64,000 nt of DNA, from NCBI GenBank assembly GCA_946406115.1, contig OX291550.1, positions 26,202,722 through 26,266,721 of the forward strand, read 5' to 3'. Made by a program: the position numbers and the translations under genes. Below the pieces are notes generated by a model. The model was not told where the DNA came from and made no database searches. It worked only from the letters and a program-made list of their open reading frames with translations. Below are positions 1 through 10,774 of the stretch, one piece after another (positions within the stretch are counted from its first letter, which is position 1; every line of letters begins with the position of its first letter). This stretch comes from Apoda limacodes (lineage: Eukaryota > Arthropoda > Insecta > Lepidoptera > Limacodidae).

Positions 1-1759
1 CTATGAACGCAAACTATTTTAGGTTTATTGCTAGGATTTGTACTGTGGAATACACATTATACATTTTGCCTATGTGCTAGGAGAAAAAAAATATTGTTCG
101 AATTAAAAAACTGTTTATTAAAATGCGTTAATACTAAAATTTATTAATTTCAAAATAAATTCTTGACATTACAAAACAATATAAATCTAAGTAATTTTTA
201 TTAATTCCATAAAATAATAACAACAAAATAGTTTTATTCATTTCCGTAATTAATAATTTGTACATCGGATTACAGAATTTACTATTTTTTATCAACATAT
301 AAAGCTTACTAAAGATTACAAAAAGTTTCTTTAAAGTGGGCAGATAAAACACTATTTGTCAATACAATAAAGGCCAATTAACGTTTACAAACATCTTTCT
401 AAGTATTAGTGAAGTTTACTAATAACAAACATCATATCGTACTGCTACGAATTAAGGTTGACGTCATGCGTCTGACATCGCGCTATCGAAGTTTTTTCGA
501 TAGTTCGCATATATACCGAAATGCAAGTTCTGCACGCCTAATCTGGCGGGGGATTCCCCTTTACCGCCGCTCCACAAGTAACCCTGAGCTGAACGCACTG
601 TCCGCCGCAGCCCTTCCTTCATCTACCAGGTACACTGACCAGTTACTATCAACCGTACGCTTAGCATCACAGAGCTTCATTAGGACCTACTCGTAACGGT
701 GTAATGAAACGCTGATTGTAAGAGATTTTTATACGTTATTTGCATTCCATTAAATTTTACTTGTTTTAAGAAAACAACACTGTTATTCCTACAAGACTTG
801 TGTTAATAAAAACAATAAGTAAAACTCATTGGTAACCGTCGGTGTAATTTACTTGTCCTCGGAATTACTTATATTAGTAATAATAGTGGTTATTAGTATT
901 ATTTACTTGTAGCTACTTAAGTTGTTTCTCCGTGTGCCCTTGTTGAACATATGAAACGCTCCGTCTATTAATTACGTGAGGCGATTTTGGGGAGATATGT
1001 CATAAGATTTGGCTCGACCACCTCTCGCTCCCCTAATCTCACGTGAGTTTTTTCAAAATACGTAGATTAGTGGAAATATGTCAATAATCTTTGCTTAATT
1101 GCGTTGGATTCATTTTAAAAAACATAATTTGCTACTTTATGGTTTCGCATAACCGTTATAAATACCTTTTATTTGTTAAGGTTAGGGCAGCAGAGCAAAG
1201 TCTTTTTTACTTTTAAAGGTTTTAATACCCCAACATTATTGAAAAGGATTTAGTCATATTTAAGTGAAGAAATATGTTTTACTTAATTTAACTGTTTTTT
1301 TTTTCGTTATTTTACACTGTTCCAACGTAAGATTCGGGTCGACCCCCTTCCCCCCATAAACTCTCCGCGTAATTAATGGTCACCCCCTTGCGCCCGAAGC
1401 TAAATCGCGACTTGCAGATTTAATTTACTGTGAAATTGGATAATTTAGGCTAGTATTAGTATTAATTCTTTGGTAGTTTGTTGTTGAAGGAAAACGCTTG
1501 ACCCAAATGGCCTAATATCAACAATAACACAGTGTCCGTCTTTTGATCTCGATAAAAAAGTCCATCCGCCACGGTTCAAAGATCATTGATTTTTTATCGC
1601 GTTCCGTGTTTGTGGTGACACATGCGTAGTTTGGACTGCTTTTTATCGCGGGTCTTGACCGTAAACTACCAAATGGACTATAACACTTGAGAAACTTACG
1701 AAATACATTTTTTTTTGTATCATTTGATGATAAATGTCTAAAATTTTAGAAGCGTAAAT
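1..1759. other. AT-rich non-coding stretch
   Basis: I see no gene here. The only long open frame (409-696, plus) has a basic, low-information translation with no family resemblance and no convincing splice context. A small perfect hairpin with arms CTATCGAA/TTCGATAG lies at 483-503. The rest is AT-rich with poly-T runs. Confidence 0.6.
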
Positions 1760-2320
1760 TGCACGCCTCATAAGCGGAGCGGTGAGGTAGTGCTCTACTC
1801 TCGACATGTCAAAAAACCCAGTCTTTCGAAACTTAAATGACGTTTTTTTTTTAATATAACACTTACAGGATAATATGAGTGCATTAATATGAAGTTAAAT
1901 AATCTGTCTAGCACATATGGTACATTTTATAAAAAATTAATTTGTTTAATATAATAAATAATAACATTAAAACTAACGATTCTTGGACGTCCGTGAGTCT
2001 GTGTTTATGTGACCATGTATGTGGCAGAGAAATTGGTCGAAAAATTCATCTTACTGGAATACTTTTGTTTTTAATATATAAAGTATTACACTGTGCTGAT
2101 TCCTAGTTAATATTAGCGTTCTAAGTACTGTCGTTTAATTATAATTTATAAAAAACTAATATACCACTGTATACTGTATATCTATATATATATTTTTTAT
2201 TTTTATTTTTTTATTTTATAGTATATTTTTTCCTCACCTTATTTGTTATTTTATTTTAAAAAACTTGAGTTTTTGTTTTAGATTTTTTTTTAAATGTGAA
2301 TGACCGCTATGAGGCGTGCA
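1760..2320. repeat. Probable MITE-like segment bounded by inverted GCACGCCTCAT motifs
   Basis: The plus strand carries GCACGCCTCATAAGCGG at about 1761 and GACCGCTATGAGGCGTGCA at 2302-2320, which are inverted copies of one another except for one extra base. About 540 bp of AT-rich DNA lies between them. This suggests a non-autonomous inverted-repeat element or two inserts of one family in opposite directions. No target duplication could be fixed. Confidence 0.4.
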
Positions 2321-3158
2321 CTTTTGGATTTTCCAAATTTTTTTTGAGCTACGGTTACCATTTTATATCCGGCGGGCCGTATGCTCGTTTTTCACCGCAC
2401 TGCTGTATATAAAGAAGGGTCCTCGAAATAATTAAAGTCACACTTACATCATTTATTTTGATTTATGTTACACCATGTAGGTACATCAAAATAAGAATAT
2501 TACATGCATGAAAAATTTTATGCACGTCGCTCCTGATACTTACCTACTTTGCAGTTAGCAAAACCTCTTCGCAGAAAAATGTGTGACGTACCTCACCTGT
2601 AACTTTTACCATCAGCTTAACTTAATAAGGAAGTATTTTAATAAGAGATTTACGTTGCGTTTAAAAAAACCATTGCCAGTGAAATTTCACTGCGAAATCA
2701 CTATATAAGAAACATTCATCGAATAAAAATGAATTAAAAAAGGGAAGTAATTTCGATTAAAGATCTGCTATAATCAAATGACATGTAACCTTAGTTGTAA
2801 GCAAAGACAATAGCCGTTAATGTATTAAAACTATTCTAAATAACGTTCTACACGTTTAGTAGTTGTAAACTAAATTATAAACACAAGATCTGGAGTTATT
2901 AGCGAGTATATAGACTAGAGATATCAGATAAAGTGTATAATAGATATCAGACAAAGCCAGCCAGACAAAAGTATACGATATTATGTTTAAAAATAGTCAC
3001 AATAGAGGCATATGCGAAAATGGCAAAAGCAGCAAAACATAATAGGTACAGGTATTATCTCAGAGTATGACGTTCTAACCTTTAGGGTCATCAAGGAATA
3101 TATAATATTTACAGAGAGCCAATTGTTTCGAAACAGTTTGCGCGAATTGTTTAATACA
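2321..3158. other. Upstream region of the first lipase
   Basis: No gene is visible. TATA-like words occur at about 2701 (CTATATAAG) and 2903 (GTATATAGA) and could serve the lipase at 3159, but no initiator element can be assigned. An in-frame ATG at 3012 extends the lipase frame by 49 codons, but that leader is not hydrophobic and would bury the signal peptide. Confidence 0.3.
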
Positions 3159-4661
3159 ATGAAGTCGTGTATTTTCTGTGTAGTTTTTATCGCATTTTTT
3201 GCGTCTGTAACGCTGGAAGACCAGGCTTGGTCCTTCAACCTTCCCATTAATCCTTTGCAGGATTTTATTGAAGACAATACATCGAAGATAAAAAACTTTT
3301 TCGACGTTCAAAAAAGACAAGTAGAACAAAGTGTTAATGAAGTGACAAATACAGTGAACAGCTACGTCGAAGATCAACAGAAAACTTTCGGTGAAGACTT
3401 TAATAATTACATCCAAACGGTTAAAGATGGAAGCGCTAAATTCGTGGATTCATGGTCTTATTCTGGGACGTATGTCCCAGGCGAAGACGATCAGAAATCA
3501 AAATTGGATAATCCCGATATTGTTTTGTCAGTCCCAGGAATAATAACACGAAATGGATATTACTGTGAAACACACCGCGTAATATCTCGAGGTTATATAT
3601 TAAATATTCACCGCATTCCCCGCTCTAAATATGGCGGTCCTATATCTATTAACACTGTAGTTCTTCACCATGGTTTATTTGGAAGCTCAGCTGACTGGAT
3701 AATCAATGGCCCTGATAAATCTTTAGGGTATGTGTTAGCTGACGCAGGTTACGACGTCTGGATGGCAAATATTAGGGGCAACATTTATTCAAATGAACAT
3801 GCTTGGCTGAAGACAGATTCAAAATCCTATTGGGATTTTTCATGGCATGACGTAGCCGCTTATGATGTTCCATCGATTATTGATTATATTGTAAATTTAA
3901 AAGGATCTCATTTTGGGATAAGTTATATAGGTCATTCAATGGGAACTACAATACTTTTTGCCATGTTGGCCCTTCGACCGGAATACAACAATGTGATAAA
4001 CGTTGGCATAGCTCTAGCTCCCGAAGTATTTCTCTCAGATTTGAAGTCACCCCTAAAGTCTTTGGCGCCAACTGCTACTAGTTTAGCCAATATGCAAATG
4101 CTCTATGGATCTTACGAGTTTGTTCCAAGAAAGTCACCATTGGGTCAAATTTTTAATTCGTGTCAACAAGATACTATGGATGTTTCGGTTTGTAAAACTG
4201 CTCTTTTTTATATTTGTGGATATGACGAGCAGCAGTTTAACAAAACGGTGTTCCCAGTTTTCATGGCACATATTGGGACCGGGACGTCTTGGAAAACAGT
4301 GGTTCATTTCGCTCAAGAAGTTGTGTCTGGTGGAAGATTTCAACAATTTGACTACGGAAGCAATTACAACTCCCTTATTTATGGAACCACAGCACCTCCG
4401 GAGTATGATTTAAGCAAAGTGACGGCACCTATTACACTATTTTGGTCTCGAAATGATTTGTTGTCTAGTGAAAAGGATGTAAGAACGCTATATAATAAAC
4501 TGTCACCCTCTACCACGGAGATGTACCTTGTGCAACACCCAGACTTTAATCATCTTGATTATCTCTGGGCTGTTGATGCGCCAAGACTTGTCAACGAGAA
4601 AGTATTGAACACATTAAGGAACACATATTCTTTCGGATTTCAATTTAAATTTAAGTTTTAG
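3159..4661 (+). CDS. Secreted neutral/acid lipase (gastric/lysosomal lipase family) with N-terminal helical extension
   Basis: A complete single-exon lipase of 500 residues. It should hydrolyse ester bonds of acylglycerols or sterol esters, outside the cell or in the secretory/lysosomal route. The start at 3159 is chosen because residues 1-25 (MKSCIFCVVFIAFFASVT...) form a clear signal peptide; the in-frame ATG at 3012 would not. Residues about 26-100 are polar, charged and helix-prone with no prolines in the middle, an extension not usual in this family. The lipase core starts near residue 118 (NPDIVLSVPG). The oxyanion loop HHGLFGSSADW is near 170. The nucleophile elbow GHSMG puts Ser at 260, and the other catalytic residues are Asp 433 (SRNDLL) and His 465 (FNHLDY). 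The C-terminus is complete. The absence of introns is notable. A paralogue lies about 10 kb downstream on the same strand. Family assignment is firm; substrate is unknown. Confidence 0.93.
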   Translation: MKSCIFCVVFIAFFASVTLEDQAWSFNLPINPLQDFIEDNTSKIKNFFDVQKRQVEQSVNEVTNTVNSYVEDQQKTFGEDFNNYIQTVKDGSAKFVDSWSYSGTYVPGEDDQKSKLDNPDIVLSVPGIITRNGYYCETHRVISRGYILNIHRIPRSKYGGPISINTVVLHHGLFGSSADWIINGPDKSLGYVLADAGYDVWMANIRGNIYSNEHAWLKTDSKSYWDFSWHDVAAYDVPSIIDYIVNLKGSHFGISYIGHSMGTTILFAMLALRPEYNNVINVGIALAPEVFLSDLKSPLKSLAPTATSLANMQMLYGSYEFVPRKSPLGQIFNSCQQDTMDVSVCKTALFYICGYDEQQFNKTVFPVFMAHIGTGTSWKTVVHFAQEVVSGGRFQQFDYGSNYNSLIYGTTAPPEYDLSKVTAPITLFWSRNDLLSSEKDVRTLYNKLSPSTTEMYLVQHPDFNHLDYLWAVDAPRLVNEKVLNTLRNTYSFGFQFKFKF

Positions 4662-4738
4662 TGCAGAATCAATCTAAAATCTGCTTTTCTGATCTCAAAC
4701 GCTGACAACAATGGTAACAATGACATACCTATTTAAGG

Positions 4739-4744
4739 AATAAA
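4739..4744 (+). terminator. Poly(A) signal of the first lipase
   Basis: A canonical AATAAA lies 78 bases after the lipase stop codon, a normal distance for a short 3' UTR. Confidence 0.6.
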
Positions 4745-5472
4745 ACACCGCCAAAGTGCGTGTTGTACACGCATTAAATTACGGTTCCGTAGAATGAGAA
4801 TTATTGTGGGTATTATCTGAAAATCTTGTGAACCAATTAGGTTAGGAAATATTACCCCGAAACATCAAATTGCCCATTTTGGGGGATTATAGATCGCAAA
4901 GTATCCACGTAAGAGAAAAAAATATCAAGTAACCTTAAATCCAATACTGAAGACCTATCTAACGAAACCCGACACAATGGGTTGAGCGAAAAAAAAAATT
5001 CATCCTTGAGTTCAATGTATTGAAGAGTAGAGTTATCCTTTTTATAATTTTGTGGAAAGATTCTGGGATTATAAGGGTGAGACACATGGATGCACTAATG
5101 AAACTATAATGGTTCTGACAGAGTTTGTTGGGACTATAACCAACAAAATCAAACCCATCGTGCCACCTCAACTTCGTCTGCTGGGTGGGCTAGTATATAT
5201 TATATTCTTGACGTCCTATTATTTTTTTAATTGACCATTTAAACCCATATGCTTGTACTAAATGGCCATCTGTCTACTGATCAAATAAAGGATGTTTGCG
5301 GTTTTCTTAGAATGTAATGAAAAGAAATCTAGCATTTATTGACTTGATTTAATGTTGAAATTTTGCATATATGCATGTATTTCTGTCGGCGCGAGTACAA
5401 TTCGCACTTTCTAAAAAAGTTGGCACAGTACAGCAACGTTAAAGGTGTAAATCTTGCAAGTGATGCAACTAC
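4745..5472. other. Non-coding interval
   Basis: No gene is supported. Short open frames on both strands around 4850-5230 have no protein-like features. Confidence 0.5.
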
Positions 5473-5604
5473 AGTGCAACAAACTTTTCTGACCCTTCTG
5501 ACCTTGGGTGTTTGTTCGCTAGTGTCGTTGTAAGTTCACACCATTTCAATATGGCAACTGTAGTCTTAATTTTAGACTACCGGGTCAGAAAAGTTTGTGG
5601 CACT
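5473..5604. mobile_element. MITE, about 130 bp, AGTGCAACAAAC termini (copy 1)
   Basis: The left end AGTGCAACAAACTTTTCTGA and the right end TCAGAAAAGTTTGTGGCACT are inverted copies with one or two differences. The interior contains a block (TAGTGTCGTTGTAAGTT, CCATTTCAATATGGCAA) that recurs in reverse orientation at 47457-47587 and, in part, at 39161-39215. There is no coding capacity, so it is a non-autonomous DNA element. Confidence 0.7.
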
Positions 5605-6096
5605 AAAATTAATGTATATATATTTATAAAAGAATGTTGCTTTGTTTGTCCCCTACGCGTTTCTATACCATTTATCCGATTACAGGCTGTTTCAAATTTA
5701 TTTGTTGCTGAGAATTTTAAAATTTCATATATTTGTATTTGTTATTTCAGAATATTAAATATTATTTTCGAATTTAGTTATTAGTTTGTTGATTTGTGTT
5801 TCGTGTCCATCACATTTTATTCGTTTTAAGGGTTCCGTAGTGAACAAGGAACCCTTATAGTTCATGTTTTTTTACATGTCTTTTTTATTATAAATATCAT
5901 TATTTTATATCATTCAAAGCACTACAGTAAAATTCCGCCTTCGATACGGCCGTTATTTTTCTTTAAAAAAATACTTAAGTCATGAGCATCTAAAAAAATA
6001 TTATAAAATAAACTAGGCTACTCATAACATACATTGTGACCAATTTTTTTCGCTCGGCATCCGCTACTTTTGCCTAAGGATAGCCACTTAACCTTG
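5605..6096. other. Repeat-derived interval with short GGGTTCCGTAG hairpin
   Basis: At 5828-5862 AGGGTTCCGTAG is followed within a few bases by GGAACCCTTATAG, a small hairpin typical of the ends of dispersed lepidopteran repeats. A related word occurs near 19314. No gene is seen. Confidence 0.45.
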
Positions 6097-6660
6097 CTGT
6101 TGATTCAGCAAGGTAGCAAAGACACATCTTTTTACAGCACGCCGGGTTGTCGGCAAGACTGATCTCACCTTCGAGGAGCTATCTACAGTCTCCTGTAAAA
6201 TTGAGGCGGTGCTCAACTCGAGCCCCTGTGTCCGATTTCTCCGGACCCCAATGATCTGGAGGTGTTGACTCCTGGTCATTTTTTGGTGGGTGGGCCCATG
6301 ACGGCCTTGCCCGAGTGTCCCTTATAAGATACTCCACTTAACCGCTTGCTTCGGTTCGAACTGCTGCAATAGATGTCTCAGAGCTTTTAGAAAAGGTTCT
6401 TCTCTTAAGTATCTTAATCTCTTGCAGCAGCGAGTGCTTATGTCGGATAAGATTGAACCCCCAAAAGTGGGTGATCTTGTCCTGGTCAAGGAGATGAATA
6501 TGCCACCTCTACTCTGGAGGCGACTCGATTCTTACGAGAGCTGTTGCTACACTGTCGTGATTGTCGATTTCTTAGGATATACAGTGTCTCAGTCAGACCC
6601 GATCTGCCTGGGGTGGGGTATTATTTTGTACCATCGCTATCGGGGCCGCACCTAACGCAC
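6097..6660 (+). pseudogene. BEL/Pao LTR retrotransposon integrase remnant
   Basis: Pieces of an integrase C-terminal half can be read in two plus-strand frames. From about 6119 a frame gives K-T-H-L-F-T-A-R-R-V-V-G-K-T-D-L-T-F-E-E-L, then [10 protein letters not shown], then after a one-base shift [20 protein letters not shown], and finally from about 6450 PKVGDLVLVKEMNMPPLLWR. The order TFEEL, IEA.LNS.PL, LTPGHFL.G and GDLVL(V/I)K...PP..W is what is known for BEL/Pao integrases. Frame changes and missing parts show it is dead. The LTR-like segment at 6902-7090 may belong to the same insertion. Confidence 0.75.
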
Positions 6661-6901
6661 GCAACGCTAGGTTAGGAACGCAACCTGTTTTGTTACTGCC
6701 AACACTCTATGGTTGTCATTATTCTGTAGAACATTATTATAAAAACAAAGTTTTTGCTTTTTTTGACTTTAAATTAATTAAACACTTATGCAGTAGGCAT
6801 TGTGTTATCGACTAGTAACAAAAGTCCTTTGTGCTTGTTACATTGAAGTAAGGACAAACTAGATCAGGGAAGTTATTTACATTTCTATTGTTATTTTTCA
6901 T
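6661..6901. other. Interval between integrase remnant and LTR-like repeat
   Basis: AT-rich sequence directly after the integrase remnant. It may be the 3' end of the same decayed retroelement, but no boundary is visible. Confidence 0.35.
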
Positions 6902-7090
6902 TTTATGTCTTGTCCCCTTTTCTATGTCCTCAAAAGTTTAAATCATTGTAATTTAGGGCTCCCTTAGATCCCTTTAGAAGACATAAGGCAGACAGACGTT
7001 GTCCATTTAGGTACCTACATCAATACAATTAAGGTATGTCACCTTGTAGTAATTTGGGCTTTTTGTACCTGTCATCATTGTCAAAACACT
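6902..7090 (+). repeat. LTR-like repeat shared with 57232-57395
   Basis: Both places share, in order, TATGTCCTC, GTAATTTAGGGCTCCC, a purine-rich AGA(A/G)GACA word, GTCCATTTAGGTAC, TATGTC(A/G)CCTTGT, GTAATTTGG and GTACCTGTCATCATTG. The two copies are in the same orientation 50 kb apart. Its position just after a BEL/Pao integrase remnant suggests a decayed LTR, which is an inference. Confidence 0.55.
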
Positions 7091-7154
7091 TTGTAACGTG
7101 GGTTTCTTTACAACTAGACTGGTCGTCTACTGTCCACGTGCCAAAAATTAATCA

Positions 7155-7480
7155 GAGTCCAATAAACGCAACCAGCAACCTGAACCTAGTCCAGTAGGGA
7201 AAGCCAAGTCGTAAAAATAGTTGTATACAGTACAATCCAATAAATACAGCCAGTTCATAATCCAAAACATAAAGGGAGTCCAGAGAGGAAACCGTAACAA
7301 TTGTACACAGCCCATTAAAAACGGCGTCCAGTAGGAAAAGCCAAGTCGTAAAAGCAATTGTAGACAGTCCATTAAACACAGCCAGGTCACAATTCAAATC
7401 GTAAACAAACGTCGTCAAGTCGAAAAAAACATCGTACATACATAAACTGCAAAGATCACGCACGTTATATGAAGTCAAAA
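7155..7480. repeat. Degenerate tandem repeat (minisatellite-like)
   Basis: The phrase GTCCAGTAGG(G)AAAGCCAAGTCGTAAAA occurs at about 7190 and again at about 7327, with shorter diverged relatives (AGTCCAATAAA..., GAGTCCAGAGAGGAAACCGTAACAATTGTACACAG) between and around them. The long unit is about 137 bp and seems built of smaller related blocks. The open frames on the minus strand here are by-products of the repeat. Confidence 0.55.
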
Positions 7481-7716
7481 TGGTGGGTGACAGGTCAGTG
7501 GTGATAGTGAAATTACCTACCCTATTTCGTTCATCGTTTTGTGCGCGGTTTACATTATCAGTGTAACTTTGCCTTTTTCTCGTTTAATGCGCACAATAAG
7601 GACGCCGCGAAGACGCTATGAATACGCATCACATGAGTACAATAAAATAAAAGACGTAAGCAGTACCAACTAAGTAGGCCACTCAATGAATAGCAACCTA
7701 CGTCACAACCTGTACA

Positions 7717-7952
7717 CATAATAAATAAATATTTTTGGACATCACACACAGTGCCAAACTAAGCATCAAGGATAAAAATAGGTACACATACTATAATTTT
7801 TTTTATACATACATATTATACATTAAAAATAGCTTGTGTTAAGACAAACACAAATGTTCATCATATAAATGTTTTGTCTTGTGCAAGTATCGAACCCACG
7901 CCCCACGATTTAACAGTCAACTGATTATCCACTGAGCCACAGAGCCGACATA
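7717..7952 (-). mobile_element. tRNA-derived SINE, minus strand
   Basis: Read on the minus strand, the head at about 7952-7880 has an A-box-like TGGCTCAGTGGATAATC and a B-box-like GGGTTCGATAC at tRNA spacing. The tail near 7750-7720 contains TTAGTTTGGCACTGTGTG and ATGTCCAAAAATATTTATT. The same tail recurs near 33040, 36405 and 45900. It is a SINE rather than a tRNA gene, since no acceptor stem closes. Confidence 0.75.
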
Positions 7953-7973
7953 CTTAATAAACGTAAAAATAGA

Positions 7974-7999
7974 TAGATATATATATATATATATATACA
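7974..7999. repeat. (AT)n microsatellite
   Basis: An almost pure alternating AT run of about 25 bases lies beside the SINE head. Confidence 0.85.
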
Positions 8000-8035
8000 T
8001 ATTAACATATATATGCTAAGATACATACGGTAAAT

Positions 8036-8200
8036 TTATTGAACAAGATTGCTGTAATATGATTTAATTTGATTCCTGAAAATATTAATAGATTGAGCTT
8101 TTTTTATGGATAATTTATTCCACAGTTTTGTTGCATGTATCGTAAATGTATTTGCATGAAAATTTGTGACATGAGTTTGGTAATTTAAGAAGAAGATGAG
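8036..8200 (-). pseudogene. LINE reverse transcriptase C-terminal remnant
   Basis: On the minus strand a frame ending at a TAA at 8036 reads ...ATKLWNKLSIKKAQSINIFR... followed by a short basic tail. The pattern (T)KLWN.LP/S...SI..F...LK is known from the extreme C-terminus of jockey/CR1-type LINE polymerases. Only about 55 codons remain. Confidence 0.65.
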
Positions 8201-10066
8201 TAGAAGGCCGATGTGGTATAGAAATGCCTACAAATTGAAATCGCTCTTAAAGGTTACGCGCATTTTTTTAACATAGAAAGCTATTGAAATCATTTTGTTT
8301 GCCAAATGTCAAGAAACAAAATAGCTGTTCACTATTTTTAAAGAACATCCACAGTTCTACCTCCTGAGCATGTGCAGCCAATGCGTTAAATGCGGACTGT
8401 AAGTGCCGCCATATTTATCATAGAGAGCATTCATTTTTAGTTAACAGATATATGAAATGCGCGCGTAGAGAGCTTAGAGCACATTCAATGCGTAAATATT
8501 AAAATTACTAAATTTCTTTTGCGAAAGTGATATTGCTGATATTGTTAGAGCACTCCGCAGGAATCGGACAATGCTATTGTTTAAATGTGTGCAATTTACT
8601 CAATTAACATTTATTATGAATCTTATACTCGTCAGTTTTGTAAGTTACAGTGTCATTTAATTACTACCGGTACTATGGTGCCTATTCTAATAAGCCTTAT
8701 TAAATTTTTAGTTTTTGCTTTTATATTTTTACTATTAGTTAGGAAACCCGCATACGTAACACATATTCTGAGAAAATTTCAGGGTTTTGCCTACTTCGAG
8801 CTCTTTAAAGGTTAGAATCCTTCGGGTAGGGAAACAATCAGGGAGTTTAATTAATAAACTATAGAGTATTTTAATCTCAATTTAAAAGGAAATATAAAGA
8901 TTATATATAATATGTCATTTAAAAATGAAAGATTTTAGTATAATATTTTATTAGTTATCCAAAAGAAAATCAAACAAAAATCATTACAAGTACATTATTA
9001 TTGTTTTTCTTAAGACCTGATAAGTCTATTATTGTAAATGAATAACCTATATTACTGATTGACGTCTCAGAATATGACACAAACAATGCAAATTACACTC
9101 GCCCTATCATGCTACATACTCAATTGCGCGTGTGCGTACACCGTCTTGCTAATAAACTACCTAGTATTAGGTTACTAAAGTTGAAATTTTATATAAAGAG
9201 TCCAAAGCGTGACGTTAACTTTACAGTTCGTAATATCGTATTTTAAGATACGGTAATTAATTAATTTCGAAGTTCATAAAATACATGATAAGTGCTACTT
9301 TTTCTATTGATATTTACATTTAACTGTTATGTTTTTTTATTTAAACATTGCAGAAGTCCGGGGTAAAGGTTTATGTCCTAACCATACAATGTGTCACAGG
9401 GGTCATCAATACATAAATACTTTATAAACCTGAAATAGTGTAATGTATGTATGGCGAAAAGAGAAGTCGTTTCAGTATTCGCCTTACTAAACTTGGTATG
9501 GGAAATGAACGTACCTACAGACTTGGCAACACAGACAGAAAACATTTGTTGTTTTTTTTGCGAATAATTATTTTGAAAACTTAGTTTATATCTCAAATAT
9601 AGCAATAGTTTAGCACGATTTTATTGCTCAAATCGTCATTATTATTACTTCTCGCGGGAGCTCAGTTCGCGTTGACGCACAGATTGTGTATGATGTAGTG
9701 TGACGGCAAGTACCTAAAAATTCAGGCAGTCGGATCGGCTCGTTTTGTGTGCCCGTACACTGTATCTAGACGTATAAGTCATCTTTAGTCATACCACTAA
9801 TTAAGAGTAAGGAATCATAGAGATATTTTTAGATCTCGCCGTTCATCTTCAGTCAGTTTTGTACACATACGCCTCGGAATTAATTTTTTTACAATTAGTA
9901 GGCATAGCATAAATGGGTTTACTGGGCATTTGACGATAAACAATTGTCATTTACATGCATTTGATTTAAGTTAACCATAGTTGCATAGTCGCAAAACTGT
10001 CGATGAAAGATACATTTTTACTGACGTATTTGTATTGTTAAGTAATATAATTTAAATAGTTACAGT
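8201..10066. other. Non-coding interval
   Basis: I find no coding region, RNA gene or clear repeat boundary. The sequence is AT-rich with scattered short open frames. Confidence 0.5.
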
Positions 10067-10190
10067 TATAGCTGACAACACTTTATATTTTAATTTCATT
10101 ATCATTCCGGTTCTTTTGATCATGTCTGACAGACATTAAAAATTTAAATTGAATATTGTGAAGTTGCAGCTTGTTTATCCGACTGCGCCA
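10067..10190 (+). repeat. Duplicate of the segment just upstream of the second lipase exon
   Basis: This stretch shares with 13387-13508, in the same order, GCTGACAACACTT, ATTCCGGTT, TCTTGATCAT/TCTTGGTCAT-like, TCTGA...GACATT, TTTAAATT(G/T)AATATT and GT(A/G)GTTGCAGCTT. Homology stops at about 10190, before the position that corresponds to the splice acceptor of the lipase. It is either a piece of a lost third lipase copy or a dispersed repeat. Confidence 0.6.
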
Positions 10191-10774
10191 GAAGAAGGGT
10201 TATGTTATTTGAGTGTATGTATGTATGTAAACCTTATTTTTCTTACTTGTCAATCACAAATAAATCAAACCCTATGTAATACTTTTCTATGTCTTGAAAA
10301 ATCATGTAAACAAAACCACGTCTTTTCAAAATTACAAAATTCTGCCGCAATCACTAAATATTACCTACTAATAATATTACCTACTAATAATATTACCTAC
10401 TAAAAATTTATTAGCGGCAGAAAACAAACACATATAAAATATACCACATCAATAAACAATTCATATTGTCCTTTTAAATACAATATTTTAATCAATTAAT
10501 TGTTTGAAGAATGGCTTTCATTTCTGTCTAAGGCAAAACATTTCGCTAGTATCCGTGATGAAAGAGACACGTGTTAATAAATTTAATATAAAAAAGGAAA
10601 ATTGGGGCCTCCGAGCTGGGAGATTCTGGGTTGTTTTACCTAAAACAGAAAAGGACATCACAACATATAAAACAAACAAACAAGAGTGAGAGAGGATTAT
10701 ATTAAGTGGTGATGGACATATTAATGCATGCAAAAGAGTTAAAGTTTAATATTAAAGGTTTTGTTAAACATTAA

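Noticed and set aside
409..696. 95-codon plus-strand open frame
   Set aside because: The translation is basic and low in information, has no family resemblance and lacks splice or poly(A) context; probably chance.
7148..7478. Two overlapping minus-strand frames rich in Leu, Phe and Trp
   Set aside because: They are created by the degenerate tandem repeat in this place.
7880..7952. tRNA-like sequence on the minus strand
   Set aside because: The A and B boxes are present but arms do not close and a SINE tail follows; called a SINE, not a tRNA gene.
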